From Stercorarius parasiticus (taxonomy: Eukaryota; Chordata; Aves; Charadriiformes; Stercorariidae), in contig VWZL01006772.1 of the NCBI GenBank assembly GCA_013396915.1, positions 252,259-316,258 of the forward strand: 64,000 nucleotides of DNA, written 5' to 3'. The notes beneath the pieces are model-generated. The model was not told where the DNA came from. It saw nothing but the letters and a program-made list of their open reading frames with translations, and ran no database searches. Made by a program: the position numbers and the translations under genes. Positions 12,901 to 26,879 of this stretch are shown one piece after another; the stretch's first letter is position 1, and each line of letters opens with the position of its first letter.

Positions 12901-15900
12901 AGATTGGAAATCATCAGATTCTTGTCTAGAACAACAAGTAAAGAAAAGACTACAAGCACCTCCAACACCTGTGTAACAACCCTTTCAGCACTGTGCCACT
13001 AGTTTTGGGCAATTCAAGCCCATTTTTCTCTCTCTCTATCCTATGCAGGTACATATGTTTACGTACAACTGTAGGAGGCCCAATCATTTCCACACTACCT
13101 GCAATTATAGACTCTTTTTTAAGATTTTCTGCAGATTTGGTAGAACTTCTGTTCAAGCAGTAAACTTCAGTCTACACCTTCAGATGAGCTTCTGCTCATT
13201 GGTGAGAGCTGAGTCCTACAGGGAAAGAAGGAACAAGTCATCTTTACCTCTTACTGCTGGCCACCATCCATTTTGTTTCTAACCACCTCATCTTTTCCCT
13301 TCCAACAATATAAACAAACTCATTCTTAAATGCTATAGAATACATCAGGTGAAGGACAGAATGCAATTTCATTTTGTATTGCTGTAATTGCACACAACTC
13401 AACTAAATGGGTAAGATTTTGTAGCCAAGGCAAAACATTTTAATGTATAAGAATTCGGTGCTTACTTTCCTTTCTTCTAACTCTTTCTGAAAACTTGTGG
13501 AACTTGCACCAATGCTTTACGATTAGCTGTAGAACCAAGCTTCCGCTTAGAAAGCAGCATGAATGGTTTAACCGCAAGACTTCTGTCCAATAAAGTTTTT
13601 GAAAAATGACCTTCTCTCCTGAGTAGCCAAGGGGGAGTAGTGCTCTTTTAAGAAGATAAAGAAATTAGCTCAAGTAGACATCAAGGCACTATGTCCCACA
13701 CATCTAATCATCAAATTGTTTTACTTTCCTTAAGATAAAGTCAAAAGAAATTACATTTTTTCCAGTCTCTACCTTCTACTGGCTGGCCAGTATGACAGCT
13801 CTGAACTGTATGTCTCTATCTTTAACAGCACCCCAGGGAATAAAACCCTGTAGCATGACAGTCTCAAAGTCCTAACAAGCCCCCAAAGCCTATAAGCCTT
13901 TCTTTTGCAAGGGAAAGTGCAAGTGGTGTGCTGAACTTTGAGTGTACAATAATCCAATGTATTCTGCCCTGTGGAGAGGAGACAAGCAGATGGGATTTGA
14001 CAATGCTAAGGCAAGCTGTGCTGGGTGACCTTTTGCTCTCTGAGATTCTTCTTTACCCTCAGAAATCATCCTTTAAAAGCAGCACGGTTTCTATACTGGA
14101 TCATACCTGTGCATGCAGCATGATACACATGCTGGCCTTGTTAGTATTCCAAATCTTTGCAAAAAAAGTAACTTTAGGGAATATTTTATCTACATCTACT
14201 GTTATTACTTTCCTAATTTGGTGACACAACTATGTGGTCTTGACAGAGGACCCCAGGCCCTTCATGTCTGAGAGAAAAATGAGCATTTCTTGGATTTGCT
14301 GCATTAGACAAGCCCAAGTATGTTGTCTTTGTTTCGGCATCTGATCACAGAATTGCAAATTAAAAACCAAATGCATATGATTGCATTAAGGTATGGAAAT
14401 AAATCAGAGAGGCTTAGCGTGAGATCTCCTCTAACAAGTGTTTACACAAACGTCATGTCTGAAAAGACGTAACTCCCTTTCCCACCTCACCCTGTCTTTA
14501 AAGAATTCTACGTGTTCAGGTTTGTCTGCATTTTTATAAATCAATGCAATGAAGTACATTAGGTTTTTATTTTGCTTTTTAAACAGTGAAATAAAGAAGA
14601 GATTGCTTATTTGTTAGAGCAGTCATCTCAAAATGAAAGGTAATTCGTCAATTTAATGAAATGAAAGCATTTCTTATTTAATATAACTGACTGTATATTG
14701 AAACCAGCGTAAAATCCCAACATGATCACTGCCTCACAGCAATTCTCCGTTATCAGGCCACCATTTCACCAGGATTCAGCAGTTTCCTCTGGTTCTTAGA
14801 GTTATTAAGCAACACCCATTTCATCACAGCATCCACTTCAAGAAGTGGAGAGGTGGCAGAAGAAAAAAAATTCTGATGTGAGCACATGCAAAATGATTGG
14901 TGCATCCTTTATCCTCCTTGTATTAAGGACAACAACAAAATCACCACTAGCTGATCACACCTTAAAAAGTTTCCAGGTACCCAGGAAGTACATAAATTAC
15001 ATATTTCTGTCTGTCACTCCTTCAACACGAGTCATACATGCTTACACTTTCAATATACTTCAACTGTCCCTCCACAGTCTTCCCATTTTGAATAGCCAAA
15101 CTTGTTCAAGCCAACAAGCATTTCCAACAACAGGGAACTGTAGAAGTGGAGAAGCGCTACCTGAGAGAAAAAACAAAGTGTGGCAGTGTCTACGCACTGA
15201 CACCTGCCCAGACTCATTTTATATCTCATCCCAGAAACCTCATTTTCATTACGAATACAGATTCTGCACAACAAAATAAAACCATCCTATACAGGACAGG
15301 ATGGAGGTAAAACAAAGAAGATACCAACTTTTGGAAAACCATTTAAACCCAGAGTTCACAGGCCCAGTGACAGCAACCGAAAGCAGGTCGACATCGATTG
15401 TCACAGAGTCCATCCTTTTGAGGGATGGAATGCTTATTACCACTGAGTTTATCTACTTTTTTTTTTTTTTAACTCATGCAAAGAATACCACATCAAGACA
15501 GTCTTCTCAACTGCTCTGATAATGAAAGACAACTAATGGCAAGGAGAATTACTGGTAAACTTGCAAGGCAAAATAACTGTTCACTGAGCACGGTACTTAC
15601 AACTACTTCAAAGGGAAACTTGCAATCAGGCCTTCCATTTAAAAAAAGGCACAAGCAAATCTCAGCCAGAGAGACCTAGAGCAATCCAGAAGATCTCATG
15701 GACAAGTTACAGTGAAAAAAATCCTACTTGCACTTGCCATGAATAAAAGCTAACCAAAGGTTAAATATGAAGTCTTACACTGATGGTATCTCAGGAAAAA
15801 AAAAAAGTACCAAAAATCCACAAAAGGACAGTCAAGTAAATATGAATTTGACGGCTTTATGAAACCTCTACCAAATTAAACATTTGACTCCTCTAAAAGA

Positions 15901-16939
15901 GCAGCCAGATGACGCATGCTGGGGCAGAAACAGAATTACAGTCACTCACCCAGCCTCGCAGCTCCCTCATTGCCATTCCACTAACCCTAGAGCAGGCAGT
16001 CACAAAGCCTCGAGAGGGCACGTATTAATAAACTTCACAAAGATGATCAACATTGACAGCTTGCTAAGCACCCTTTTTACAGCGCCCATTCTCCCCTACA
16101 ACAATTCCCACTGTGAATCTTCAGCCTGTTCTTAGGCACAGCTTTTGGGAAGGAGAATTCAAGGAAGCCTTGCATTCCCTTCTCTGTCAGGCTACAACCC
16201 TATTGCAAGTTCATCCAAAAACCCCGGTTACTGAATTCCAGTGGCTTGTTCTCTAGGCAGAACCATCCTTATCTGCTGCAGCTGAACTTCCTCAGCCTAT
16301 CAAGTAGGAAATCCTTTTATTGCTCTGGCCTATAAGCCTCTTATCTCCTAATTCTGTGAGGCTGAGAAATAGCTGTTCTGCTCATTAATCCTACAATGAC
16401 TGTCAGCAGGGGATATATACCTTCTCACTCCACTCAAACACAAGTAACTAGGTTTCATCAAGTTCTTTACTATCTACTTAGTTGAGTCCCACTCCACAAG
16501 ATTTTTATAGGAATAGGAGTAGCAGTAAAGCTTCTGCACTTCCGTGAAATATTCAATTTTGTGCTATAAAAGGTTTAGATAACCTAGTTCAATGCAAAAA
16601 ATTGATATTAGGAGCTGATATTGCCTAAGGCCAGAAAGAAGGCACCCAACTCTGGAGGACAATTCTAAAATTAGACAAACCCTATTCCATTCTCTGCACT
16701 GTAGATACTAGCAAATTGTTTAAAAAACTATCATTTAGTGTTCAAGCAAGTGCAATATTGGCTAAAGTGCTGTGTGGATGACTACGAAGACTTTCCATTA
16801 TAATTTGTACATACACAATTAGTTTATAATGAGAATTTTCTCAATTATTTATTACGAATCCATGTCATCCATGACCTTCTAAGACAGCTCAAAGGGTAAA
16901 AAAATAACCATTTGAGTTCTTGGCTTAACTAATATATTT

Positions 16940-17640
16940 AATCAGCACCCCCAAGAAATGCTAAAGGTTGCCATTTTTCTGCCTATATACAACACTTAGC
17001 CAAGGAGAAATTAATAAGTTAATATTTTTATAGGATTGATGTCTTCTGTTTATTTATACGAAGTGAAAACTTATTATAAATAATTGCTAAACAGCACTGC
17101 AAATATGACAGAGATATCGCAAGCTCTCATATAACATGCATTATTTAATATTTTACATTTATGTACCTGATGGACAGAGGCCTACCTGTGTAACTCAAAA
17201 AAACAACCGCAAACCCCTCTATAAAGTTTCTGTTGAGAAAAATGTTAAAGTGGCAAACTGCGTTAAGATCACAGATATCTCACGTCAGTTGTACCTTTTA
17301 TTTTAACTATAAATGTCACACTTCATCATGCAGCTGTCAGGTTGTTTTAATGTACTAAATGCTATCATGTAAGCACAGAACCTGACATGATGTAACACAA
17401 CAATTAAAATAAAAAGCAAGTCAGCTTTGACACCATGTCACTTTTCTGTTTGCTGCAAATTAAAGGAAAATCAAAAGCAGAAGAGTAAAAGCTAGTCAAG
17501 AAAAAAGTTTGCAAAAAATCCCAAACATTGGTTAATATTTCCCTCTAATGTTTTGTCAGATTTTTATGTTCAGCGTTAAAAAAAAAAAATGTCCACAGCT
17601 TTGGCGCAGCTAATTACAAATTGACACCGAGACACATCAA
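16940..17640. promoter_or_regulatory. Candidate conserved non-coding block, homeodomain-core rich
   Basis: A unique, repeat-poor, AT-rich block with many TAAT/ATTA cores, including gcgcagctaattacaaattg at about 17606, and several GTCA/TGAC pieces around 17280-17440. It looks like developmental non-coding sequence, but AT-rich introns produce such cores by chance, so support is weak. Confidence 0.2.
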
Positions 17641-19458
17641 GAAGAAAGTCTAAAAACTTTTAGAAAAATTCTGTTGTAATAAGTATACTTCTAGTTGTCA
17701 GTTCCATAACAGCTGACATCCATGGAACTAAGCAATTTTTTCACTTTCTAGCCTACCCCTTTTTTCAGTTTCTATCCACACTGCGGTACTGCTGCAGCAT
17801 GTTAAAATTGCTGATGCTTTTCAAACCAGATGCAGCAACACTTAAGTTATGCCTGAAGCAACTCCTAGTAGTAATGGAGAAATAGGAACTCTAGATAATT
17901 AATACTGATATTGATCATATATTACAAGTTCGATTTTCATTTACTGTATTTGATGCACAACATTAAATAGAAGTGTCCGAAATTTTCAAGAATTAACTTC
18001 TGAAAAAAGGAAAAGCATATTGTTAATAATTAGATTTCTTCCTCCTCTTCTGTGTTTTTCTGTTCATTTACATCAACTCTAAACCCACATTTAATATATC
18101 AGCAACATAAGAAAAAAAAACTTTGTCCCAAGGGAAAGTTAATGGCATCTGTCACAAATACAGAAATGTCACAAGCCTAATATTTGCTCTGGCCATACCA
18201 TGACATGTTCAAAACCTGTGGCCCAGGGAAGAAATAATCACAATGGAGTCCGTTTGCAGGCAGAGAGAAAAAGAGGCAAACAAAAAGAAGCTAGTGGTCT
18301 GTCCTGCAAAGGGAAGGGCCGATACAGACATTTAAGGAATATTCCTGTAAAATTATTCACTTGAAACATTGAATTAACACAAATCCTTTTTTCCCTTTGT
18401 GAAAATCAGAGGAAAGGGCAACATGGGGAATCCTAGAAAGTTTTACCCCCAAATACCCTGTAACTTCAGAACTGTTTTCTGCTGACCTACTTCTTCACCT
18501 TCCTCAGGCCAGTAACCTGCTAAACTAACAATCAAATTAAGAATAGTATCATTTTGACTGGAAGAGATTTCTATATGAGAATGTTACTACATTTTCAGAT
18601 GTATTTTATTTGATTGAGTACGACAGTAAATTACAGGTAAACCAAGAAAATAAAAAACGGGTTAATTAAAACAAAGACAAAAAGACACCCAATTAAAAAT
18701 ACACAAATGAAGTAATCCAAAATAACCTCAGACCTGCCCTTACAGCTGTCTTCCAATAAACAAAATCCATTAATAGAATTTGGACACCAACGAAACTGAT
18801 AGGAATTTGATCTTTAAAGACTACTCTTCAACCAAACACTGAAATTTTAACAGTGGCAACCCTTGCATATTTCTAAGAACTTAGGCTGCGTTATACCTCG
18901 GCGACACTTATGCTGAAGTAGATAGGTTTTAAAAAACTAAAACTAAATAGTATTTCTTGAGGACTGTATTCAGCTACTTGAAGACTTCAAACTGATCTCA
19001 ATGAATGCATACCTTTAAATTACCTATTCTATTCTTACATTTTTTTCTAGCACTTGAATGTTTAATTATTGTTAGAGACATTTGTGTACATACATGGAAC
19101 AAGAGAAGAGAGGGAAGGTCTAGCTCTTGTGGGCACGGACACATTCAAATGTGAAAGTTTATGCAATTCATTGGTTATATTAATGCCCATAAATTCTCCT
19201 GTACCAGCCTATTGAAGGAATACATCCACAAGGACCTTTACATTACAGGCCTTAGTAAAAGATGATGTCATTGATTTGCATACCTAGGACTTCAAATGTG
19301 AAATGATAGAAGAATTAAAGTTTAGAAACAAAATATCCAAAACCTTCACTTTTTATACTTTTGACTATTATTATACTGAATATTATAAACAGTACAGTCT
19401 GAGAACTGACACTTAAGCTCCATGTTGAAATGGTGACAAAACGAAATACTCTTCATAC

Positions 19459-19550
19459 CTGCACTTCTCAGGTTAGGGTCTAAGTCTGGCATTTCCTTGG
19501 ATGCTTCTGGACTGACGCTGTAGATAGATGCTCCTGCTTCACTGACAATG
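19459..19550 (-). CDS. SRBD1: SRBD1 internal exon: conserved VSEAGAS motif
   Basis: Exon of 92 nt. The acceptor is tatttttcag and the donor GCAG then gtatga. A leading C completes Cys, then 30 codons, then a trailing G completed to Val in the next exon. The peptide is [20 protein letters not shown] followed by [10 protein letters not shown]. The (V/S)SEAGAS-x-YS motif and the spaced acidic/L-R-(S/G)-A ending are characteristic of Tex-family proteins at the end of the RNase H-like domain. The phase joins exactly to 46663-46770 across 27 kb, and I saw no further exon-like sequence between them. Confidence 0.95.
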
Positions 19551-22470
19551 CTGAAAAATAAAATGGCAATTAATCAAAACACCACACAACTGAAAAACTC
19601 AGCAAGTGACTTAATTGAATATTTGGATTTATTTTCTTTTTAAAGCCTCATGTTTTAAAGATATTTTGAGTCAACTGAATACTTATAAAAGAAAGACAGT
19701 ACAGATAAAGCAAAACATCTCCATGTAAGCCAAAACAGCCCTCCCTGACCTGCAACATCCATTCTTTTTCAATTCTGGCCCTATTATAAATACACACTGT
19801 ATATCAGCCCTTGCAGTAATCTTACAACACAGAAAATGAACACAAGAAATAAGTGTTACCAGAAGTAAATAGGCAGCTTCCATAAACAAAACAAAAACCT
19901 ACCTGACAATTTCATTAAAAGACATAGATTCTGAAGTTTAGCATCAATTAAACTATTACGAGAACCCAAGTCATGAATGTGCATGCACGTTATCTAAAGC
20001 TAGCTGCCTAAAAGACTCAGAAAAAGCCCAACTTGACAGAGACCGAGCCACAGAGCAGCAGTTCGCTTCTCAGCGGCATTTAATACCATCTTCTCCCTGC
20101 TCTCACTGCCATCCCCAAAGAATAACACAGACTGCATGCCTTCAGTAACTTAAACTACAGTTTCATGTATCTACCACACACCTCAAACTCATTCAGCAAT
20201 GATGATAAACTCACCAATTCAAATCACAACACATAATTAAAAAACCCTCGAGTGCTCTAGTTCCACTCAAGAGAAAAGAGCAATCAACTATTCACAGTGT
20301 AAGTTTATTTTCAGCTGTGAAATTTTGACACCACTGAATCAACTAACAGTATATTTCTTCAAATAACTTCAACAGAACTTGAATTTCAGACTGATAATTA
20401 AGGCACCGTACAGCTACTGCACTGGAGAGGAATACTATCCGTTTCAGAACTATTTTTACTTTTACTATTCTGCTCTTAGAATAACCTTATCTTCGCCATA
20501 AGGAGGGAAACCACAGTTCAGACCTTTCAATAAAAATCATAACTTTGTTTTATACTGTTTTAAAATTAGACTATAAATTTTCCTCTTAAGACTATTTAGT
20601 AGGTCACACTTTTAAATAAAGAAACTGATAACTGGAAGACCCTCCCTTCAGAAAAAGCTGGAGAATAGCTCACCGATAAAACACATTCCCATTCAGTGTT
20701 CCAAGCATGTTAACAGTAAATAGAGTAAAATGCAGATATAAAAGGTATGTTTTTCTCACTGTTGTTTTTACAGGGTTTTTTTTAATATATAAATTATTAT
20801 CATCTCTTCAATCAAAATGGAATTTGGCGAGTGCTATACATACAAATCATATTTTATAGTTACTAGAAACTCAAAAGAACATTTCAATATTACAGACAAA
20901 TCGGATCTTTCAATAAATACAGAGGATAAAATCCAGTCCTCTTCTGCATAGCTTAACTCCAGCCCTATTCAAACAATCAGTTTACAAGAGAGAAAAATTG
21001 CTCAGACCAGTTGGTCAACAGCCTGAACAAGGCAAATGAAAATGAAACTATTTACATGATCTTTTTATAAAAAAAAAAAAATAGTCAGTATTATGGGCAT
21101 TCCTTCACTCTAAATGGCATTCAGAAAACAGTCCCATGACAGTTAATAACTGAGGGTCACCAGCAAAACAAGTTTGGAAATATGGTCATATCACAAAAAC
21201 CTAACTGCTGAAAAATACAGATGTTGACAGAAGCCTCCTCAAACTGATTTTTCTGATAAAAGGGTAGTTTAAAGAACAATGCAGCAGAATGTATTTCTTA
21301 ACCTGTTCACACCCTATAAAGGCTGCATCTGGCAAGCCTCCCTTTTTGGAAATCACTTCCAAAAAACCACACACGTTAGCACATACTTCTAACAGCTTTT
21401 AACTAATTGCTCTTCAATTGTTTTGTATTCGAATGGATCCAAAAGTTAATCTCTCATGCAATTTCTAAATCTAATACATTGATGTTACACTTTGATAAAA
21501 AAACGTTTTGCCTGTGTTTTTACAGTGCTGAACTATAAACTGTGTTACTGGACGCAGCTTATTACTTGATCCCTCCCAGTATTTTGTGCAGTGAAAAAAT
21601 AAAGTGGCACAGATGAGAACTTTAACATTTAACATAATGATTCTCATTAATGCTAGACTGCCAATTTTGAGATGCGAGAAGAATGCAATAATATTATCAT
21701 TCTATGGCAGTGACTTGTGCCAAATTTTACAGTAGGTAGCACAAAAACTCCTTGCTAAAATGAGTAAATAAAATTAAACTCAGGATGGAAGGAAGAAAAA
21801 TTTGAAAAGAGCACATTTCCTTTCCTCAAGTACATGAACACCTATACATCGCGTGGAGAAAGAGGGGGGGAGAAGCCAAGTAAAAAATTATTTCAAGCAG
21901 GAAAACAAGATATAAAAAGCACTTTCAGAAGCAGCATACACTGGATATTTGACATCCATTCTAAGATGGTTTTGTATACACATCTAGTTATTCTGTGAAA
22001 TATTTGGTGTAGCAGACTTGGAAAAGTAGGGGAAGAACTTCCGCTCACGCGGAACCCCATACCATTGCACCTAAGACAGTAAAACCCAGACGGTAAATAA
22101 ATTTGTTACCCAGAGTAAATGCACAGGGCCACAAACTCCAAAGGAAACCATCCTCTGGTTCGTTCAACCATAGTCAACCCAACTTTTACAGACCTATTAG
22201 CGTCTGTCATGTGGTTTTATTTAGTTTGGTTTTAGCTACAGTGAGGTGGTTACTAATGTGACACTGGCACATACGATACTAAAACATTTAGCTTGGTCAC
22301 AACAGTAAGATTACAAGCAGAACAAGTTTGGCGATTTTTGTTTGCAGTTGTTCTGGATTTTGCTTTTTGACTAGATAGGAGATAGTCACTTTGGTTTAGA
22401 GACACTACAAGTTTTTCTGGTGTGGGTTTTTTTTTTTTTCTTTATTCTAATACTCCTCTTTAAAAAGGAG

Positions 22471-22488
22471 TTATCCTATATAGGATAA
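22471..22488. repeat. Perfect 18-bp palindrome beside a second small hairpin
   Basis: TTATCCTATATAGGATAA is its own reverse complement. Immediately before it (22452-22471) ACTCCT and AGGAGT form 6-bp arms around an eight-base T/A-rich loop. Both lie in an AT-rich stretch with no known element. Confidence 0.85.
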
Positions 22489-23300
22489 TTTATGCTAATT
22501 TAATATTGTAAAATGCTCTGCATCATGCTTTCAAAGAATGTACATATTTTATGTCAGGGCACACGAAGGCAAAACCAAATCTGCTCAAATCAGCAGGTGA
22601 TAGAAATTTACTCCAAACTACTGCAGTCCAACCTCCTCCTCCCCCACACTTTTTTTTTAAAGGATACAAATTTCAAGAGTCAAAAGAAAGCCCTCAGAGT
22701 TGTCAAAACCTGTATCTAAAAATCTGTATACGTTCAGAACCAGAATTTGTTTCTACTTTGACTTTTTAAGCCACGTAATGCATTGAAACAGGAAACTAGA
22801 CTCCCCTAACCCTCATAAAATGAGATCCTTATTTCTGTGCATTTCTTAAGAGGAAAGATTCTTGCACTGACCACAATCTTAACAGTTAAAACAACATTAT
22901 TAAAAAATTATTTTGCTATTTAAAATCAAATATACTAGGTAAATAATCAAGTGGTCATGATATGATATGCTTATCATACATGAATGGACAAGTTTCATAA
23001 ACTGCCCTCTGAATTAACAAAAAAGCAGTTAAAGAATCTGGGAACATGCCCCCATACTTTCTGATTGCCACATCAACCCCCTACAGATAAGTTTTTTCCC
23101 TCAGCATCTATATTCAACTTTTTAAAATTAAAAGTGCCCAAACCACAAAGCTTCTACATAATATTTCAATTTACTCTTTTTAATTGTACAAACAGGGTTG
23201 TTGCATAGAAAGTAAGTTTTCGTATACTGCACCGGTCTCATTCACATTTGTCAAGACACATTTTAAGTACTGTTAAACCAACATTAAATATATTCCACTA

Positions 23301-23314
23301 GCACCACCTGGTGG
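23301..23314 (-). promoter_or_regulatory. CTCF-like binding motif
   Basis: The minus strand reads CCACCAGGTGGTGC, which agrees with the CTCF core CCASYAGRKGGCRS at 13 of 14 positions (T instead of C at position 12). A single core match in 64 kb is not proof of binding. Confidence 0.35.
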
Positions 23315-25085
23315 GCCCTTAGTTTTATGCTAGTGACCATGTCAGCTGTATTCTAAATGCTTTAAGGAGCCTTTTAACATTTACTAGAACAACTTATTCA
23401 ACTTAGATAACCATTATATATTTAGTATGAAAAAATAAGTTGAAGACCTGTTCAAAACATTCAGATTTTCAATCCCTTAATTTTTACATGAAAAAAGCCT
23501 TAAGCCTTTCTTGTAAAAGGTTAAAAAATAACCTCAGAATATTTTTTTTAAATTTAAAGCTATTGCATACCTACAAAAATGCATAATACTTAAGATTACA
23601 TTTAACAAGCTAGAGTTATCAACAGTTGTTTAAATATGTTACTACTTCATGTACATGCATATAATGGCACATTTTTTAAAACCTGAAAGGTTCTTCCATA
23701 GTAAGTTTTCACTGAAAACCTTTTCAAAACTACTTGTAAAAGCCTAATGTATGTATGATGAAAAAGATGTATCAGGCTGGAGGCTTCTAGGGTTAAAGAT
23801 GGATGCAGCTTCCTGACATTTTCATGAACCTTACCAACATTTCAGACTATTTTATTACGTTGAAGTCATTTCCCCACTATCAAATGCAACACTGGATTAA
23901 TAACCTACAGAGAGAAAAAGTAACTTTATCCAACTTTACATCATTCACTGTTCCTACAATCTCCAAACCCCCGATTTACAACTTGAAGCCTTTAAAATAA
24001 CATTTTAAGAAACAATACAAGCACAAAGAAGAGAACAGTGTTAATACTTGGATGAAAATTGTGGTCATTCTAAAAGCAAAGGGTATGTCAACCTCAAAGT
24101 GGGCCCAGATTTTCATATTTGTTCATAAAATTATGATCTGCTAAAGTATAACTCCCTTCCCAATCAAAATTTAGTAATTGTGGTTAACTCCTCTAACCCA
24201 ACTTTTTACATATTAAGTGATAAACATACTCTTCATAAACTTGTGGCAAAAAAAGCTAGAGACTCCCACAAAGGGCAGAAGTACAGAAGGGTCAAAGGAT
24301 TATTTAGTGTTACTTAATAAAATAAGTGGCTTAAGAATTACCCAGGACAGAAAAAATAAAATAAAATTAAATGACAACATATTTGCTAGAAAAGAATGTT
24401 ACATTTAGAAGCCCTATTGGAATGCTACAAGCTTTAATTATGTTGATAGATTTAGTGATTAAAAACAAATTGAGGAGGGGCCAGGAAGTTAATTTAAGTT
24501 CAGGCTCAGAAGAAGATTGGGCTATTTCATGTAAGAGAAATCCATACTGAAAACACAGGAGTCCTGACTAGCTCCAGAAGAGCCTAAAACCAAAGTGGTT
24601 GAGAGCTACGCAAGTACTAGAGAAACAGTATGTCTGCATCTGGTCTTATGTGTCTCCCTACATACCCATTTTTGGTGACTAATGAAAAATACCTAGGGGA
24701 GGTCAAAGCTGTTTCAAATGAAACAGCAATAATCCCTTTATTGCATTTTGACTTGTGTCTCGCTCTTTCCTCTCCTGTCAAGCAGGACACCGCCCATGGC
24801 AGAAGCAACTCTGACAGCCACTCCAACTCCCCATCATTACCAACAGCATACTGCAGGTTTCTTGCAGTCATGGGCAAGTTACCTGCCGTTCCCAGGGTCT
24901 CACGTTCGTCTATGTGAGCACTCCGGTCCTTACACACAGCACAGCTCCTTCTGCTGGGGAGGAGACCGCAGGCCAGCGCAGGCTGAGCAAGACACTGTGA
25001 TTTATTCAGCCACACGTGCTTCGCCACAGGAACAATAGGATACCAGCCTTGACAGGCCCTGGCTCTGACACAGCTAAGCCATTAC

Positions 25086-25099
25086 TTTTTTTTTTTTTT
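25086..25099. repeat. Poly-T run
   Basis: Fourteen T followed by a short pyrimidine stretch. Confidence 0.9.
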
Positions 25100-25274
25100 C
25101 TTCTCTCTTATGAGGAACATATGTCATGGAAGTGCAAGATAAAAAGGTTCTGGTATATACTGAATAATGTATTCAAAGAATAAAAAGCTTGAGAAGATTT
25201 TTTTTTTTAAAAGCCTGTTCATTCTGACAGGTGAGCTCAAATTCAAAATCTGGTCTTTCCCCCAGCTCCCGTGA

Positions 25275-25298
25275 GCTAGTAATATGGCTAGTAATATG
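25275..25298. repeat. 12-bp tandem duplication
   Basis: gctagtaatatg occurs twice in a row with no mismatch. Confidence 0.9.
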
Positions 25299-26879
25299 GC
25301 AAAGGAAGATGTTAGGATCATGAAAAAAGATTATGCTGGAAAGCAATCATAATTCAACAGAATCAAGCCAAAACCCATACAATTCATCTGCGCTTTTAAA
25401 TAATCTAAGGATTTGGCTTTAAATTTTAACAACATATAGAACTCAGGAGATATTCCAGTATGAAATATATTTTACAATGACAAAATATACTGTTAGATAG
25501 GAATGGAATTTTCATCAAATTTCCATTTCTTCATTCAAAACTTTTAGTCATTACATACCACACAAGTTTTGCTTATATGGAAGTCCACCTTTCAAAACCA
25601 GTCACATTAGACAAGAGGTATTACAGTCGCCTTTTGCAAAAATACTACAGAAAAGCTCACAGAGATATCATTCAATTAGGTGGGGGGGGAGAACAAGTTT
25701 AAAAAACAGTTCCTCCTGCTCGGAAGGTCACAAGCACAGGAGAAGTTAAGACCACAAAGTGTCTTCAGACACCACATCAAGTGATAAGCACCGATATAGA
25801 CCCTGTATTGTTGCTCAGCCACACTCTGCAAGTTTCCATAGAAAACATTAAGTGAAATTTTGTTTACAATATGCAAAAGAAAAATGTAATGGTTTGAAAT
25901 ACCAAATAATAGTCTTTCAACATCAGATAAAATGCAAGAACTCCTCAATGTCTGTTTTGTAAGAAATTAAAAGGAATACAAGAAATCAAAGACAGTTTAA
26001 CTAAAAAGACCTGCATCCAAATCTCAGAAGAAATGTATGACAAAGACCGAAAAATTAGTAAGTATATTAAAAAATGCAATCATTGAAATAGTTACCTTCA
26101 AGTATTACCCACTTCCCTGCAAGCTGGGAAATATTAGGGCTAACAAAGCCCAACATTTTTGACTTTCACTGCTTTGGAGTGTAAAAGAGGGCTGCATATT
26201 CATTTTACATTCTAAGAGTATTTTGCCTGTAATCTAACATAATAAGAAGATATTTCAAACATAAGGACAATTATGTTCTGAGCCATACAACCTGATTGCC
26301 TATTTGTTAGCACAAAATGGGTTTCAAGAATATAGAGGAAGCAATTGTGGCGTAGGATTTAAAAGCTTATCATTTAAAAAGAAGTTACTACTTTGGAAAA
26401 TGCAGCTCAGTTCTACTAACTTCCAGATTTGGATGAATGCAGAAAGCATATCCCATATAAAACATTTCACTGATTACAGAATCAGAAGAGTTCAAAAATT
26501 TCTGGTTTCAATTCCTCAACTACCATCATTCCCCTCGCCAAGGAAAAGTGGTGTGAAATTTCCTGCCATTAAAACAGTAAGAGATTTGCTACTTGCAGCA
26601 AAATGAAATAGGTTTGCGAATTATTGCAAGATATAACAATGAGTTACCATGCTTTAATTTCTTCTGCCTTAGATATAACTCTATGAATCCCTAAGTCAAA
26701 AACTACTTACTATACTAAACTAACTGCATAGCTACAGCCCGGAATCCTTTATTCATCTGCATTTGAACCATGCCCTCAGCACATCCCTGCAAAAGGAAGA
26801 ATGATCAGATATCTGTCTTCATCTTGTCTGAAAACGATGACATTTTTCAGTAAGAAAAGGGTCCAAATGGCAGGTGTCA

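Larger units (their letters stand above)
5399..19458 (-). other. SRBD1: SRBD1 intron, 14.1 kb
   Basis: Non-coding, AT-rich interval between two phase-matched exons. It contains the best CR1 LINE copy (6981-7408), several A/T and A/C-rich low-complexity tracts, a 22-bp tandem duplication (6232-6276), a 24-bp palindrome (7847-7870) and two blocks that look like conserved non-coding sequence (about 9740-9960 and 16940-17640). The remaining sequence shows no gene, tRNA or other element I can support. Confidence 0.8.

Noticed and set aside
14845..15279. Plus-strand open frame of 144 codons
   Set aside because: No recognisable motif, low-complexity start, and open frames also occur antisense over part of it.
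24617..25038. Open frames on both strands (136, 95 and 96 codons)
   Set aside because: Open on both strands, no known domain, no splice-bounded structure; consistent with fewer chance stop codons in a GC-richer stretch.
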